Below are positions 16,712 to 25,438 of a stretch of DNA of 64,000 bases, piece by piece. The position numbers were made by a program, and so were the translations under genes. The stretch comes from Bacillota bacterium (GTDB taxonomy: Bacteria > Bacillota > Clostridia > Lachnospirales > Lachnospiraceae): positions 58,990 through 122,989 of the forward strand of contig JAEZKL010000013.1 of assembly GCA_023415475.1 (NCBI GenBank). Reading direction: 5' to 3'. Position 1 is the stretch's first letter. Every line of letters starts with the position of its first letter. The notes under the pieces are model-generated. The model was not told the DNA's origin. It saw only the letters and a list, made by a program, of their open reading frames with translations, and ran no database searches.

Positions 16712-17248
16712 ATGAATACTATTGATGCAATAAAAGAAAGAGTAAGCTATAGAGGTAAGTACGAAAAGAATACAGTTCCCAGAGAACATTTGAAAATAAT
16801 TATGGAATCCGGGTTGGCAGCACCTTCTGGTTGTAATAAACAAACAACATATTTGATTGCTGTTGATGACAAAGATGTTTTGGAGCAGTTTCATTCGGTT
16901 ATACAACCGCCAATTGGGGAGACTGCTCCAGCAATGATATGTGTGTTGACAAAAAGAATTAATGCCTATCGAGATAAGTGTTATTCAACGCAGGATTATT
17001 CAGCAGCTATAGAAAATATGCTGCTAACAATTGTGGAACTTGGCTATCAGAGCTGTTGGATTGAAGGACATATAACAGATGATGATAGAATTGGCTATAA
17101 AATGGCTCAGATTCTTGGAGTTCCGGATGAGTATGAACTTGTGTGTTTTTTACCTGTCGGCAAAGCTTGTGAGCCATTACATAGAACGGAGAAAAAGTCT
17201 TTTAATGATCGGGCATGGTTTAATGGATTTAGGAATTTTAGCGGTTAA
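16712..17248 (+). CDS. Nitroreductase family protein
   Basis: The start at 16712 (MNTIDAIKERVSYRGKY) has AAGGAGG about eight bases upstream. The longer frame from 16673 lacks a site. The 178 residues fit the nitroreductase fold: an N-terminal IKERVSYR helix contacting FMN phosphate, GLAAPSGCNKQ, then IENMLLTIVELGYQSCWIEG and a final FLPVGKACEP. It is an FMN-dependent NAD(P)H reductase of unknown substrate. It faces the AraC gene convergently, 21 bases away, and no terminator is seen between them. Confidence 0.8.
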   Translation: MNTIDAIKERVSYRGKYEKNTVPREHLKIIMESGLAAPSGCNKQTTYLIAVDDKDVLEQFHSVIQPPIGETAPAMICVLTKRINAYRDKCYSTQDYSAAIENMLLTIVELGYQSCWIEGHITDDDRIGYKMAQILGVPDEYELVCFLPVGKACEPLHRTEKKSFNDRAWFNGFRNFSG

Positions 17249-17269
17249 TAATATTTGAATTTACACAGT

Positions 17270-18115
17270 TTATTTAGTTTCGGATGGACGAATACCGGTT
17301 TCACGTTTAAAGACAGCGGAGAAATAGGCTTGACTACTAAAGCCGAGCTTCTCCGCTGTTTCTGTTACACTTGAACCGTTTTCCAACAATTCGGTAGCTG
17401 TTTTTAATTTAAGTTTTAAAAAATATTTATGAACACCTATGCCTGAATATTTATAGAAAATACGTTTCAGACTTGCTTCACTTATATTACAAAAATCTGC
17501 AATTTCAGAAACTGATGGTTGAACACATATCTGGCTGTTCATATAATTGATAGCTTTGCTGAAAATGAGAGCGTCTGGTGTAGCTAAGACTTTGGATATG
17601 CTTCCGTCATCAGCGAGTGATAATAAAAGCTGATATATGTAGGTTGTGAGCATCTGGGAATAAGTCTTTATATTTTCAAAGGGAATAAGATATTTTTGGT
17701 AGAGCAGAGTATCTTCGGGAAATCTATAATCGTTTAATTTATTATGTATGTAATTGAGCATGGAAGTAACGATACCTATCTGCTCATCAGAAAGATGAAA
17801 TACTTTGTTTTGCAAATAGCCGGATAATTTACCTCCCAGTGAAAATGAAAAAATCAACAGAGTTGCTCCGCTTTTGTTATCAATATAAAATTTATGTAAC
17901 TCCAAAGGCTTGTGAAAAATGATTTCTCCTTTTGTAAGATTGTAAACTCTTTCATCACCTGAAACGCAGATATTGCCGTCCAATACATAAAGACATTCCC
18001 AAAAGTTATGCGATTCTCCGAGAAAGTTATATCCGTTATCGTAGTGTATTTCAAAAAATGAGAAAAATTTTTCAATATAAAACAGTTCATTTACGTCACT
18101 GGAGAGCCATACCAT
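17270..18115 (-). CDS. AraC family transcriptional regulator with cupin-type sensor domain
   Basis: The 281-residue protein has an N-terminal beta-rich, cupin-like half (FWECLYVLDGNICVSGDE, then KGEIIFHKPLELHKF). The C-terminal AraC unit has two helix-turn-helices (VSEIADFCNISEASLKRIFY and ETAEKLGFSSQAYFSAVFKR, ending TGIRPSE). AAAGGA precedes the ATG. It is divergent from the Gfo/Idh/MocA oxidoreductase gene, separated by 132 bases, and probably regulates it in response to a sugar-like ligand. Confidence 0.85.
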   Translation of the reverse strand: MVWLSSDVNELFYIEKFFSFFEIHYDNGYNFLGESHNFWECLYVLDGNICVSGDERVYNLTKGEIIFHKPLELHKFYIDNKSGATLLIFSFSLGGKLSGYLQNKVFHLSDEQIGIVTSMLNYIHNKLNDYRFPEDTLLYQKYLIPFENIKTYSQMLTTYIYQLLLSLADDGSISKVLATPDALIFSKAINYMNSQICVQPSVSEIADFCNISEASLKRIFYKYSGIGVHKYFLKLKLKTATELLENGSSVTETAEKLGFSSQAYFSAVFKRETGIRPSETK

Positions 18116-18132
18116 GTATTTATTTTCCTTTC

Positions 18133-18159
18133 ATATGGTTTACTGAGCTAAAACCATAT
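18133..18159. promoter_or_regulatory. Inverted repeat in the divergent AraC / oxidoreductase region
   Basis: ATATGGTTT (18133-18141) and AAACCATAT (18151-18159) form a perfect 9-bp inverted repeat around nine bases, just ahead of the AraC start. It could be an operator or a leader hairpin controlling AraC. Confidence 0.45.
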
Positions 18160-18247
18160 ATTATTGAACGTTTATAGTATTGATATATGTTTTTAAAAAC
18201 AATATATTAATATCATAATTGAAATAAAATGTAAAGGAGAAAATGCT

Positions 18248-19453
18248 ATGGAAAATATTAATATCGGATATGTAGGATTGGGTGGCAGAGGACAATTTCT
18301 TTTGAAAGATGTTGTATTGGCTCAAGGCGAAAAGGTTACAGCAGTGTGCGATACATACAGAGACAGAGCTGAGATAGGTGCAGATATTATAATGGAGGCT
18401 CAGAATGTAAGACCGAGCGTATATATAGATTATCATGATCTGATTAATGATAAGAATGTAAATACTGTTATAATCGCAACCGCATGGGAAAGCCATGTAG
18501 AAATTGCTGTTGCAGCTATGAAAGCCGGGAAAGCTGTTGCGATGGAGGTCGGTGGTGCATATACACTTGCGCAATGCTATGAATTGGTAAATACATATGA
18601 GGAAACCAAAACACCATTTATGTTCCTTGAGAATTGTTGCTTTGGCAGACGTGAGATGATGGTGCTTAACATGGTTCAGAAAGGACTTCTTGGCGAGATC
18701 GTTCATTGCAGCGGAGGATATCAGCATGATTTGCGTGAGGAAATTTCTTTTGGCAGAGAGAACAGACATTACAGGCTAAGAAATTATTTAACCCGTAACT
18801 GTGAGAATTATCCGACACATGAGCTTGGACCTATTGCAAAGGTTCTCAATATAAATCATGGTAACAGAATGATGACACTTACATCAACCGCTTCAAAAGC
18901 AGCAGGCCTGCATGAATATATTATGCTGAACAAGAAAGAGGATGAATTCCTAAAAAATAAGCAGTTTGCACAGGGAGATATTATAACGACAGTTATTAAG
19001 TGCACAAATGGCGAAACGATTGTTCTTACCCTTGATACAACCCTTCCGAGATATTATACCCGCGGCTTTACCGTAAGAGGAACAAAGGGAATGTATGAAG
19101 AAGCAACTGACTCCGTATTTATTGATTCAGAGGAAGACAGAAGCCATGACTTTGATTGGAGAAAAGAATGTATAAACAATGCCAAAAAGTATGAGGACGA
19201 ATATGATCATCCGGTATGGAAGCAGTATATCAAAGAGGGCGTTCAGGGAGGCCACGATGGTATGGATTGGCTGGAGTTTAAAAAATTCTTTGAAGCGCTG
19301 AGAAATGAAACACCGATGCCAGTCGATGTTTATGACGCCGCAAGCTGGATGGCAATTACCGCTCTTTCTGAAATGTCTGTTGCAATGGGTGGTGCAGTTG
19401 TTAATATTCCGGATTTTACAAATGGAAAATGGCAGAGGAATATTCTTGATTAA
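18248..19453 (+). CDS. Gfo/Idh/MocA family oxidoreductase, GH109-like
   Basis: The 401 residues begin with an NAD-binding Rossmann motif (IGYVGLGGRGQF) and continue with TVIIATAWESHVEIA and VAMEVGGAYTL, in the position of the EKP/EGG motif. The C-terminal dehydrogenase domain includes YPTHELGPI and GGHDGMDWLEF, features I associate with GH109-type (NAD-dependent alpha-N-acetylgalactosaminidase) relatives. It is therefore either a sugar dehydrogenase or an NAD-dependent glycosidase. AAAGGAG lies eight bases upstream of the ATG. No transporter is adjacent. Confidence 0.8.
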   Translation: MENINIGYVGLGGRGQFLLKDVVLAQGEKVTAVCDTYRDRAEIGADIIMEAQNVRPSVYIDYHDLINDKNVNTVIIATAWESHVEIAVAAMKAGKAVAMEVGGAYTLAQCYELVNTYEETKTPFMFLENCCFGRREMMVLNMVQKGLLGEIVHCSGGYQHDLREEISFGRENRHYRLRNYLTRNCENYPTHELGPIAKVLNINHGNRMMTLTSTASKAAGLHEYIMLNKKEDEFLKNKQFAQGDIITTVIKCTNGETIVLTLDTTLPRYYTRGFTVRGTKGMYEEATDSVFIDSEEDRSHDFDWRKECINNAKKYEDEYDHPVWKQYIKEGVQGGHDGMDWLEFKKFFEALRNETPMPVDVYDAASWMAITALSEMSVAMGGAVVNIPDFTNGKWQRNILD

Positions 19454-19473
19454 ATAAATCATCATCATCCCTG

Positions 19474-19656
19474 CCTAATGCTGTAGGCTATCCCCTAATC
19501 AATGTAAAGTATGCTGACCGTAAAAGTTATTATGAGGCATTTGATATCTATTATCGGGATGGTTCTTCCGCTGCAATGACAGAAATGATAGCAAATTATT
19601 TGGATGAACGATTACAAAACAGCTTAAGCTATTTGGAATTATATTTAGAAGACTAA
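19474..19656 (+). pseudogene. Fic/DOC family protein, C-terminal remnant
   Basis: An open frame without a start reads PNAVGYPLINVKYADRKSYY, continues with AFDIYYRDGSSAAM, and ends ...LSYLELYLED at 19656. This matches the C-terminal tail of Fic-domain proteins, which follows the catalytic HPFxxGNGR motif. The motif itself and all upstream sequence are absent, so the gene is dead. The stop lies in the left arm of the terminator that follows. Confidence 0.6.
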
Positions 19657-19698
19657 AACAAGCCGTTTTTCGGGAATCGAAAAGCGGCTTGTTTAAAT
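19656..19698. terminator. Bidirectional terminator
   Basis: AAACAAGCCG plus TTTTTCG (19656-19672) pairs with CGAAAAGCGGCTTGTTT (19678-19694), a 17-bp stem with one G-U-type mismatch. It has T-rich flanks on both strands. It ends the Fic remnant on one side and the glycerophosphodiesterase transcript on the other. Confidence 0.85.
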
Positions 19699-19712
19699 CA
19701 TATAAGATGAGT

Positions 19713-20456
19713 TTAAGCATGTAAATGCTTTGATTTCAGTATTTTCAGTGCCGGTAGCGGATTATTGACGGTGGCAAGTGTTACACCGCAATCGATGGCT
19801 TTTAAGACATTATCTTCATCATCGGGACACCAGCACCAGGGATCAATGTTAAGGTTGCGGTAATAGTCGCATAATTCCCTGGTTAAATCTTTCATTCCGA
19901 TTCCGACACTGTAATAATGAGAATTTGTATCTTTGGTGTAATTCTTCAAATACCATTCGGGAAAGCCTTGAGTTTTTACTCCATATTCTTTATGGGCATA
20001 TGTGGTGACATCGGCATTAAAACAAGTAATGACATAGGTATCGGACAGCTTATAATCCTCCAGCAGTTTAATGGTTTTATCGATGACACTGGTTCTGTAG
20101 TCCTTGATCTCTACATTTAGAAGTAAATTCTTGTCCTTAACCAGATCCAGAAATTCTTCGAAGGTAGGGATTCTTTCTCCGGCATATTCGGGAGAAAAAT
20201 GACTTCCTGCATCTAGTTTCTTTAACTCACGTAAGGTATAGCCGGATACCTCGCCGGTACTGTTGGTGGTTCTGTCCACGGTGGTATCATGTATTACGAC
20301 AAGATGTCCGTCACTTGTCATGTTAATATCCATTTCTATACCATCGACACCCAGTTCAATTGCCTTGCGAAAGGACAATATAGTGTTTTCTGGGCAGAAG
20401 GCCCTCGCACCCCTATGTCCGACTATCAATATATTTTCCTTGCTTTGCTCCCACAT
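19713..20456 (-). CDS. Glycerophosphodiester phosphodiesterase (GDPD family)
   Basis: The 247-residue protein has the complete GDPD start: HRGARAFCPENTILSFRKAI, then GIEMDINMTSDGHLVVIHD, where the His pair and Glu/Asp residues form the metal-binding catalytic site. LLNVEIKD follows. It has no signal peptide, so it is probably cytoplasmic and releases sn-glycerol 3-phosphate or another phosphorylated polyol from a phosphodiester. GAAAGG precedes the ATG. It lies 85 bases downstream of ribulokinase on the same strand, ahead of a strong terminator, so it is probably the last gene of the polyol operon. Confidence 0.85.
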   Translation of the reverse strand: MWEQSKENILIVGHRGARAFCPENTILSFRKAIELGVDGIEMDINMTSDGHLVVIHDTTVDRTTNSTGEVSGYTLRELKKLDAGSHFSPEYAGERIPTFEEFLDLVKDKNLLLNVEIKDYRTSVIDKTIKLLEDYKLSDTYVITCFNADVTTYAHKEYGVKTQGFPEWYLKNYTKDTNSHYYSVGIGMKDLTRELCDYYRNLNIDPWCWCPDDEDNVLKAIDCGVTLATVNNPLPALKILKSKHLHA

Positions 20457-20541
20457 CGTATATTGCCTTTCATTAATTTAATTTTTAAAAAATATGTATA
20501 GATATTGCAAGATAAACAATTCATGAATGACTGGTCGACTT

Positions 20542-22221
20542 CTATAGGATATTTTTTCTGACCCCTGATTTTATGCTTTTTAGACGCTTCATAACGTCAT
20601 TTTGGTTGTTACCGAAATATGCGTGCAAATACTTGTATTCAGTATACAGCTGCTCATATATTTTTTGATGCTCAGGATTGGGAGTATAGGTTGTCCTGAT
20701 TCCGCCGCCCATACGGGAGCCTGCTTCTGTGATAGTATCATATCCTCCATTGGCCTTCCCTGCTGCCACAGCGCCGAACATGGCCGCACCCATCGCAGTT
20801 GCTTCTTTTGTCGCTGCTATATGGACAGGAGTGCCGATTACATCAGCGAAGGTTTGCATAACAAATGGGCTTTTTTCCGCTATTCCGCCGGTTGCATAAA
20901 GCTGTTTAATCGGAACACCGCTTTCCTTGAAGGTGTCAATAATCATACGCTTTCCATATGCTACGGCTTCAACCAGCGCTTTATACATTTCTTCGGTTGT
21001 CGTTGTCAGCGTCATACCAAGGATTAATCCCGTCAGATCAACATCAACCAGGACAGAGCGATTGCCGTTCCACCAGTCGAGAGCAAGTAAGCCGGAGCTT
21101 CCGGGCTCAATCTGTGAAGCACTGTCATTAAGATATTCGAGTACGGATTTGTTCTGTGCTTTTGCGGCTTCTTCTATCTTACTGGTGGTGCAATGTTTTT
21201 TAAACCAGGCAAAATGATCACCCATACAGGATTGACCGGCTTCATAACCATAGAAACCCGGAAGAATTCCATCCTCACAGATACCACACATCCCTTTTAC
21301 CTTGATTTCACTTCTGCTGACCAGCATATCACAGCCGGAGGTTCCAATGACCATAAGCATAATATCGGGAGAGGTAATACCGGCACCGGGAACAGCCGCA
21401 TGTGCATCTCCTATGCCTACGGATACGGGAGTTCCTTCACACAGGCCTAACAGCTTAGAGGCTTCTTTGGTGATATGTCCGGCTTTTGTTCCGACAGGAT
21501 AAATGTCACGGGACATCTTTTCATCAATAATATGTTCCAGTCTTTTATCCAAGGAACGGAAAAAGTCATTTGAGGGATAGCCTTCCTTTTTTTGCCACAT
21601 TGCTTTGTATCCGGCAGTACAGGAATTTCGCATCTCTATTCCGGTAAACTGTAAGGTGATCCAGTCGGCCAGCTCCATGAAGCGGTCTGCTCTATCAAAA
21701 ACCTCAGGAGCCTCATTCAGTATCTGCCATATTTTTGGAAACATCCATTCCGAGGATATCTTTCCTCCATAGCATGCAAGAAATGCTTCATTTCTTGAAG
21801 CGGCTATTTCGTTTAACCGATTGGCTATGTCCTGGGCTGCATGATGTTTCCACAGCTTCACATAGGCGTGCGGATTGTTTTTGAACTCTTCCAGCATACA
21901 GATTGGAGTTCCGTCACGTAAGGTGGGCAGCATGGTACATTCAGTAAAATCAGTTCCAACACCGATAACATCCTCCGGCCTTACCTTTGCATCCCTTAAG
22001 ACGTCTTTTACGGTTTTAGAGGCACATTCCAGATAATCCGGAGGATATTGTAATGCCCAGTCTGGCTCCAGCTTTGTGACTTTATCAGGCAGAAACTGAT
22101 CCATAACACCGTGAGGATAATCCATTGCTGATGAGGCAAGTATGGTACCGTCTGATACATCGACCAGGATGGCTCTGGCGCTTAATGTTCCAAAGTCAAT
22201 TCCAACTGCGTATTTCGACAT
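20542..22221 (-). CDS. araB: Ribulokinase (AraB-type FGGY kinase)
   Basis: At 559 residues it has the normal AraB length. Motifs: YAVGIDFGTLSARAILVD (ATP-binding), GVGTDFTECTMLP, MELADWITLQFTG and the FGGY signature region GLLALDWWNGNRSVL. The C-terminal ATP site is YATGGIAEKSP and MGAAMFGAV. AraB phosphorylates L-ribulose and often accepts D-ribulose and some pentitols. GGAGGA precedes the ATG. No arabinose isomerase or ribulose-phosphate epimerase is nearby. The neighbours are a polyol dehydrogenase and a HAD phosphatase, suggesting that the ketose comes from oxidation of a sugar alcohol. Confidence 0.85.
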   Translation of the reverse strand: MSKYAVGIDFGTLSARAILVDVSDGTILASSAMDYPHGVMDQFLPDKVTKLEPDWALQYPPDYLECASKTVKDVLRDAKVRPEDVIGVGTDFTECTMLPTLRDGTPICMLEEFKNNPHAYVKLWKHHAAQDIANRLNEIAASRNEAFLACYGGKISSEWMFPKIWQILNEAPEVFDRADRFMELADWITLQFTGIEMRNSCTAGYKAMWQKKEGYPSNDFFRSLDKRLEHIIDEKMSRDIYPVGTKAGHITKEASKLLGLCEGTPVSVGIGDAHAAVPGAGITSPDIMLMVIGTSGCDMLVSRSEIKVKGMCGICEDGILPGFYGYEAGQSCMGDHFAWFKKHCTTSKIEEAAKAQNKSVLEYLNDSASQIEPGSSGLLALDWWNGNRSVLVDVDLTGLILGMTLTTTTEEMYKALVEAVAYGKRMIIDTFKESGVPIKQLYATGGIAEKSPFVMQTFADVIGTPVHIAATKEATAMGAAMFGAVAAGKANGGYDTITEAGSRMGGGIRTTYTPNPEHQKIYEQLYTEYKYLHAYFGNNQNDVMKRLKSIKSGVRKNIL

Positions 22222-22241
22222 AGAGTTTTTCCTCCAATTTC

Positions 22242-22895
22242 TTAAGATAATTCTGATATTACTTTTGTGAGTTGGCTTATATGGTTAATATTTATAAAGC
22301 ATTTAGATAAATCCTGACAGCCGGAGGTAGGGTTAAGATATCCGATGCATTTTAGGCCCGCAGCAACAGCAGACTCACTGCCTGCCTTAGAATCCTCTAT
22401 TGCTATCGCTTCATGCCTTCCTAATCCTGATAAATCTAGTATTTTAAGATAAATATCAGGCTCGGGCTTTTTTTTGGCTACCTCATCTCCGGCAATAATA
22501 TAACTAAAATAATGATCTATTTGATAATATTTTAAAATCGAATCGACATAATGTCTATCAGAGGAGGAGGCTAATCCGACTTTTAAACCTTTCTTCTGCA
22601 GGGATTGTAATACTTCTACCAGACCATCACTGGGTTTGATATCCTTTGCTATTACTTCCTCCAGAATATAATTGTATTGCAGATATTCCAGCTCATCTTC
22701 CGACTTCACCAAACCGTATTTTGAGATCATATTATTCCATAGTAATTTATTGGGTAGCCCAACTGACCATGCTAGATCGATATGTTCGGCGATTCCACCT
22801 TCCGTAAGAAGCCTTCGTTTTGCGTTCTCATGCAGTGGTTCGCTGTCAAAGACCACACCGTCCAAATCAAAAATAATGAGTTTAAAATCTTTCAT
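22242..22895 (-). CDS. HAD superfamily hydrolase, beta-phosphoglucomutase-like
   Basis: Start chosen at 22895 (MKDFKLIIFDLDGVVFDSEP), with AAAGGAAG upstream. The frame can be extended by seven codons to 22916 but without a better site. The 217 residues carry all HAD motifs: DLDGVVFD, LASSSDR, KKKPEPDIYLK and AIEDSKAGSESA, with a helical cap after motif I as in beta-phosphoglucomutase/sugar phosphatases. It probably acts on a sugar or polyol phosphate in the operon's pathway. The gap to ribulokinase is 20 bases. Confidence 0.8.
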   Translation of the reverse strand: MKDFKLIIFDLDGVVFDSEPLHENAKRRLLTEGGIAEHIDLAWSVGLPNKLLWNNMISKYGLVKSEDELEYLQYNYILEEVIAKDIKPSDGLVEVLQSLQKKGLKVGLASSSDRHYVDSILKYYQIDHYFSYIIAGDEVAKKKPEPDIYLKILDLSGLGRHEAIAIEDSKAGSESAVAAGLKCIGYLNPTSGCQDLSKCFININHISQLTKVISELS

Positions 22896-22980
22896 CAAAG
22901 CTTCCTTTCGAGTCATCTTTAGCCTGGTTATCCGCCTTTGGCAGAAGACAAACTTTTAAAATAATATTGCATTTAATAAG

Positions 22981-24057
22981 CTAGAATTTAAATGCCACCT
23001 TGAAGTCGCCGTATTTACCGGAGCTATGTTCAAAAGCCTTTTCCCAATCCTCCAGAGAAAACATACGGGATACGACTCCGTGTGTTTTTAGATTACCATT
23101 AGCGATATTATCAATTACAAAAGGATAGCAATAAGGACTGAGATGAGAGCCTAATATATCCAGTTCCTTTCTGTCTCCAATGATGGACCAGTCAACCGTA
23201 GTGGCTTCACCGAATACACTGAATTCAATGAAGCGGCCTAATTTACGAATCATACTCAGTCCCTGGGTTACACTGGAGGGATGTCCGGTTGCTTCAATGT
23301 AGATATCGCATCCGTAGCCATCAGTCATGTCCATGATAATCTGAACAACATTCTCTTTACCGGGATTAAGTACGAGGTCTGCTCCGAATTCCTTTGCTTT
23401 TTCCAAACGTGAATCTATCATATCAAGAACAATGAGTTTTTTGGGGTTTTTCATTCGGGCATATGTAACCATTCCCAATCCCAGGGTGCCAGCACCGGAA
23501 ATTACAACGATATCCTCACACCCAATCTGTGCCCGGTCAACCGCATGCTTGGCGCAGGAGTAAGGTTCAATTAATAATGCATCTTCCAATGACATCTCCT
23601 TGGGAACCTTACTGATAACAGAATTCTTGCTAAATCTCACATATTCAGCCATACCACCGTTGTTAGTGCTTTGAAAACCAAAAATATTATGAGGCTGGCA
23701 CATCCAATAATGGCCGTTCTTACAAAATCTGCATTCACCGCAGGGTTCAATTTGATCTGCAGTAATCCGATCACCAACCATATAATCCTTTACATTGCTG
23801 CCAACTTCAACAACCACTCCTAAAAATTCGTGTCCCGGTATAAAGGGAGGTTTTACCCAAGAGGGCTGTGTCTCATCACCCCAGAACATTGCCGCTCCGT
23901 GCCAGCATTTTAAATCACCTGCACAAACACCACAGGCCTCGGTTTTGATAATGATATCGTCGGGTCCACAATCAGGTGTTGGGTAATTTTCCTCCAAACG
24001 GTAATCATTTTTGCCATATGCAACTAATGCTTTCATTGTACTTGGTATTGCTCTCAT
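22981..24057 (-). CDS. Zinc-dependent medium-chain polyol dehydrogenase
   Basis: The 358 residues show a zinc MDR enzyme: TEACGVCAGDLKCWHG (catalytic Cys), PPFIPGHEFLGVVVEVG (GHE), and structural-zinc cysteines CGECRFCKNGHYWMC. The nucleotide-binding motif is VISGAGTLGLGMV, then KLIVLDMIDSRL, suggesting NAD. The overall text resembles erythritol/L-threitol and related polyol dehydrogenases, but the substrate is uncertain. It is the first gene of the minus-strand operon, behind a good promoter. With ribulokinase it suggests pentitol or tetritol oxidation followed by ketose phosphorylation. Confidence 0.8.
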   Translation of the reverse strand: MRAIPSTMKALVAYGKNDYRLEENYPTPDCGPDDIIIKTEACGVCAGDLKCWHGAAMFWGDETQPSWVKPPFIPGHEFLGVVVEVGSNVKDYMVGDRITADQIEPCGECRFCKNGHYWMCQPHNIFGFQSTNNGGMAEYVRFSKNSVISKVPKEMSLEDALLIEPYSCAKHAVDRAQIGCEDIVVISGAGTLGLGMVTYARMKNPKKLIVLDMIDSRLEKAKEFGADLVLNPGKENVVQIIMDMTDGYGCDIYIEATGHPSSVTQGLSMIRKLGRFIEFSVFGEATTVDWSIIGDRKELDILGSHLSPYCYPFVIDNIANGNLKTHGVVSRMFSLEDWEKAFEHSSGKYGDFKVAFKF

Positions 24058-24090
24058 ATATCATTCTCCTTTCGGGTCTCAGTTCATTAA

Positions 24091-24144
24091 AGTATAAACG
24101 AACGAATGAGTTTGTCAAGAGCACAAGTGAGAATAAACGAGCAG
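24091..24144 (-). promoter_or_regulatory. Promoter of the polyol operon with operator-like direct repeats
   Basis: On the minus strand TTGACA (24113-24118) and TATACT (24091-24096) have a 16-base spacer. On the plus strand AGTATAAACGAAC (24091-24103) is repeated as AGAATAAACGAGC (24130-24142), 39 bases apart. One copy covers the -10 region and the other lies upstream of the -35. This spacing suits repression by the divergently encoded DeoR protein. Confidence 0.6.
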
Positions 24145-24494
24145 TACAAACAATAATTAATACAAAAAACATCTTAAAATAGTAATAATATAACCAAAAT
24201 AACGAAATAAATGGTAATAATAAGTAAATATAAGATTGATTATGATTGATCATGCGCATTTATAATAATTAATTTGCACATTTACTAATTTGACCGCAAA
24301 ATGAATAAAAGAGATCGCAGATCAGTGAGATTAAAACAGAAACTGCTGAGCAGTTTAAACAGCCAGACAAGCTTGTCCTGTGCTGGAGAACGGATGTCAG
24401 GTATCTTGATACGGCTGTTTCAGGAGGATTGCATAATAGCGAAAAGTATGTTAATTTAGATTCATAGTAATATGAAAGACTACGATAATAGCTT
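24145..24494. other. A+T-rich intergenic region upstream of the DeoR gene
   Basis: No gene is supported. A 53-codon frame at 24301-24462 has no ribosome site, and an overlapping frame to 24468 ends NSEKYVNLDS without a recognisable product. The promoter of the DeoR gene should be here, but I cannot fix it. Confidence 0.4.
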
Positions 24495-25328
24495 TTGATG
24501 AAAGGCTTAGGTTTGCGCCGTCAGTCTGATGATTGGAATAAAGAGGATGTGCAGAGCAGAATGTTAAATATTGAGCGTTTAAATTATATTCTTAAGGAAT
24601 TGCAGGAAAAAAAATCGGTTTATGTGAATGAGCTATCGAAGAAATATTATGTAAGTCCATCTACAATCCGCAGGGATTTGGATCAACTGGAGAAGGAAGG
24701 GTTGGTTCGTCGTACCTATGGCGGATGTGTTCTGATTGAACGTCAAAATGCAGAGATACCCATTCAGCTTCGCATCAATGAGCAATCAACAGAAAAAGAT
24801 ATCATAGCCTCGCTGGCTACGAAGCTGATAGAGGATGGTATGTTTATTTTCTTGGATTCTACCAGCACCACCTCTCACTTGGTTAAATTTCTTGAAAATC
24901 ATAGAAATTTAAAAATTCTGACAACAAGTGCCCAGACCGCATTGCAATGTCTGGATCATCTACCGGCTCAGATTTATTGTACCGGTGGTTGGATGAGTAC
25001 CTATTCCCGTGGCTTTTATGGGGAATCTGCCCGCAGTAGGATAGAAGAGTTTTATACAGATTTTTCTTTTTTTTCTGTGAGAGGAATTTCCTTTGAACGT
25101 GGAATTGCCGATGTAAATGAAGATGATGTATACATGAAACAAACAATATTAAAGAATTGCCGTAAATCAGTATTGCTTTGTGACAGCAAGAAATTCGGGA
25201 TTATTTCATACCGTACTGTATGTGATTTTAGTAAAATTGATTACCTTATAACAGACAAGCAACCGGATCATGAATGGATGGAAATGCTTGAGAAAAACAT
25301 GGTAAAGGTTATTTATCCGAAGGACTAA
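24495..25328 (+). CDS. DeoR/GlpR family transcriptional regulator
   Basis: The 277-residue frame may really begin at 24561 (MLNIERLNYILKEL), where family similarity starts; neither start has a good ribosome site. The HTH is VYVNELSKKYYVSPSTIRRDL, cut here as two parts: VYVNELSKKYYV and SPSTIRRDLDQLEKEGLVRR. TYGGCVL follows, then a DeoR sensor domain (FLDSTSTTSHLV, CDSKKFG). DeoR proteins repress sugar and polyol catabolic operons and respond to phosphorylated intermediates. It is divergent from the polyol dehydrogenase operon, which it probably controls. Confidence 0.85.
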   Translation: MMKGLGLRRQSDDWNKEDVQSRMLNIERLNYILKELQEKKSVYVNELSKKYYVSPSTIRRDLDQLEKEGLVRRTYGGCVLIERQNAEIPIQLRINEQSTEKDIIASLATKLIEDGMFIFLDSTSTTSHLVKFLENHRNLKILTTSAQTALQCLDHLPAQIYCTGGWMSTYSRGFYGESARSRIEEFYTDFSFFSVRGISFERGIADVNEDDVYMKQTILKNCRKSVLLCDSKKFGIISYRTVCDFSKIDYLITDKQPDHEWMEMLEKNMVKVIYPKD

Positions 25329-25379
25329 GTGTTATTTGAAATAAGAAATTAATATATAGATGAACGAAAACACTATGAA

Positions 25380-25438
25380 GTGTAAACTCAGGAAAATGAA
25401 GGGTTTCTAGGTGTTGGAAGGACAACCACCTGTTACAC
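25380..25438 (+). ncRNA. Compact structured RNA element upstream of the RS-peptide gene
   Basis: GTGTAAAC (25380-25387) pairs with GTTACAC (25432-25438). Inside, AGGTG (25409-25413) pairs with CACCT (25427-25431), and TTG pairs with CAA, around a GAAGGA loop. The closed stem leaves a 21-base purine-rich internal segment on one side only, the layout of a small regulatory RNA rather than a terminator; no T run follows. It lies about 120 bases ahead of the RS-peptide start. I cannot match it to a named riboswitch. Confidence 0.4.

Noticed and set aside
24301..24468. Short frames upstream of the DeoR gene
   Set aside because: Two overlapping frames of about 50 codons, neither with a ribosome site nor similarity that I recognise. 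They could be remnants but this cannot be supported.
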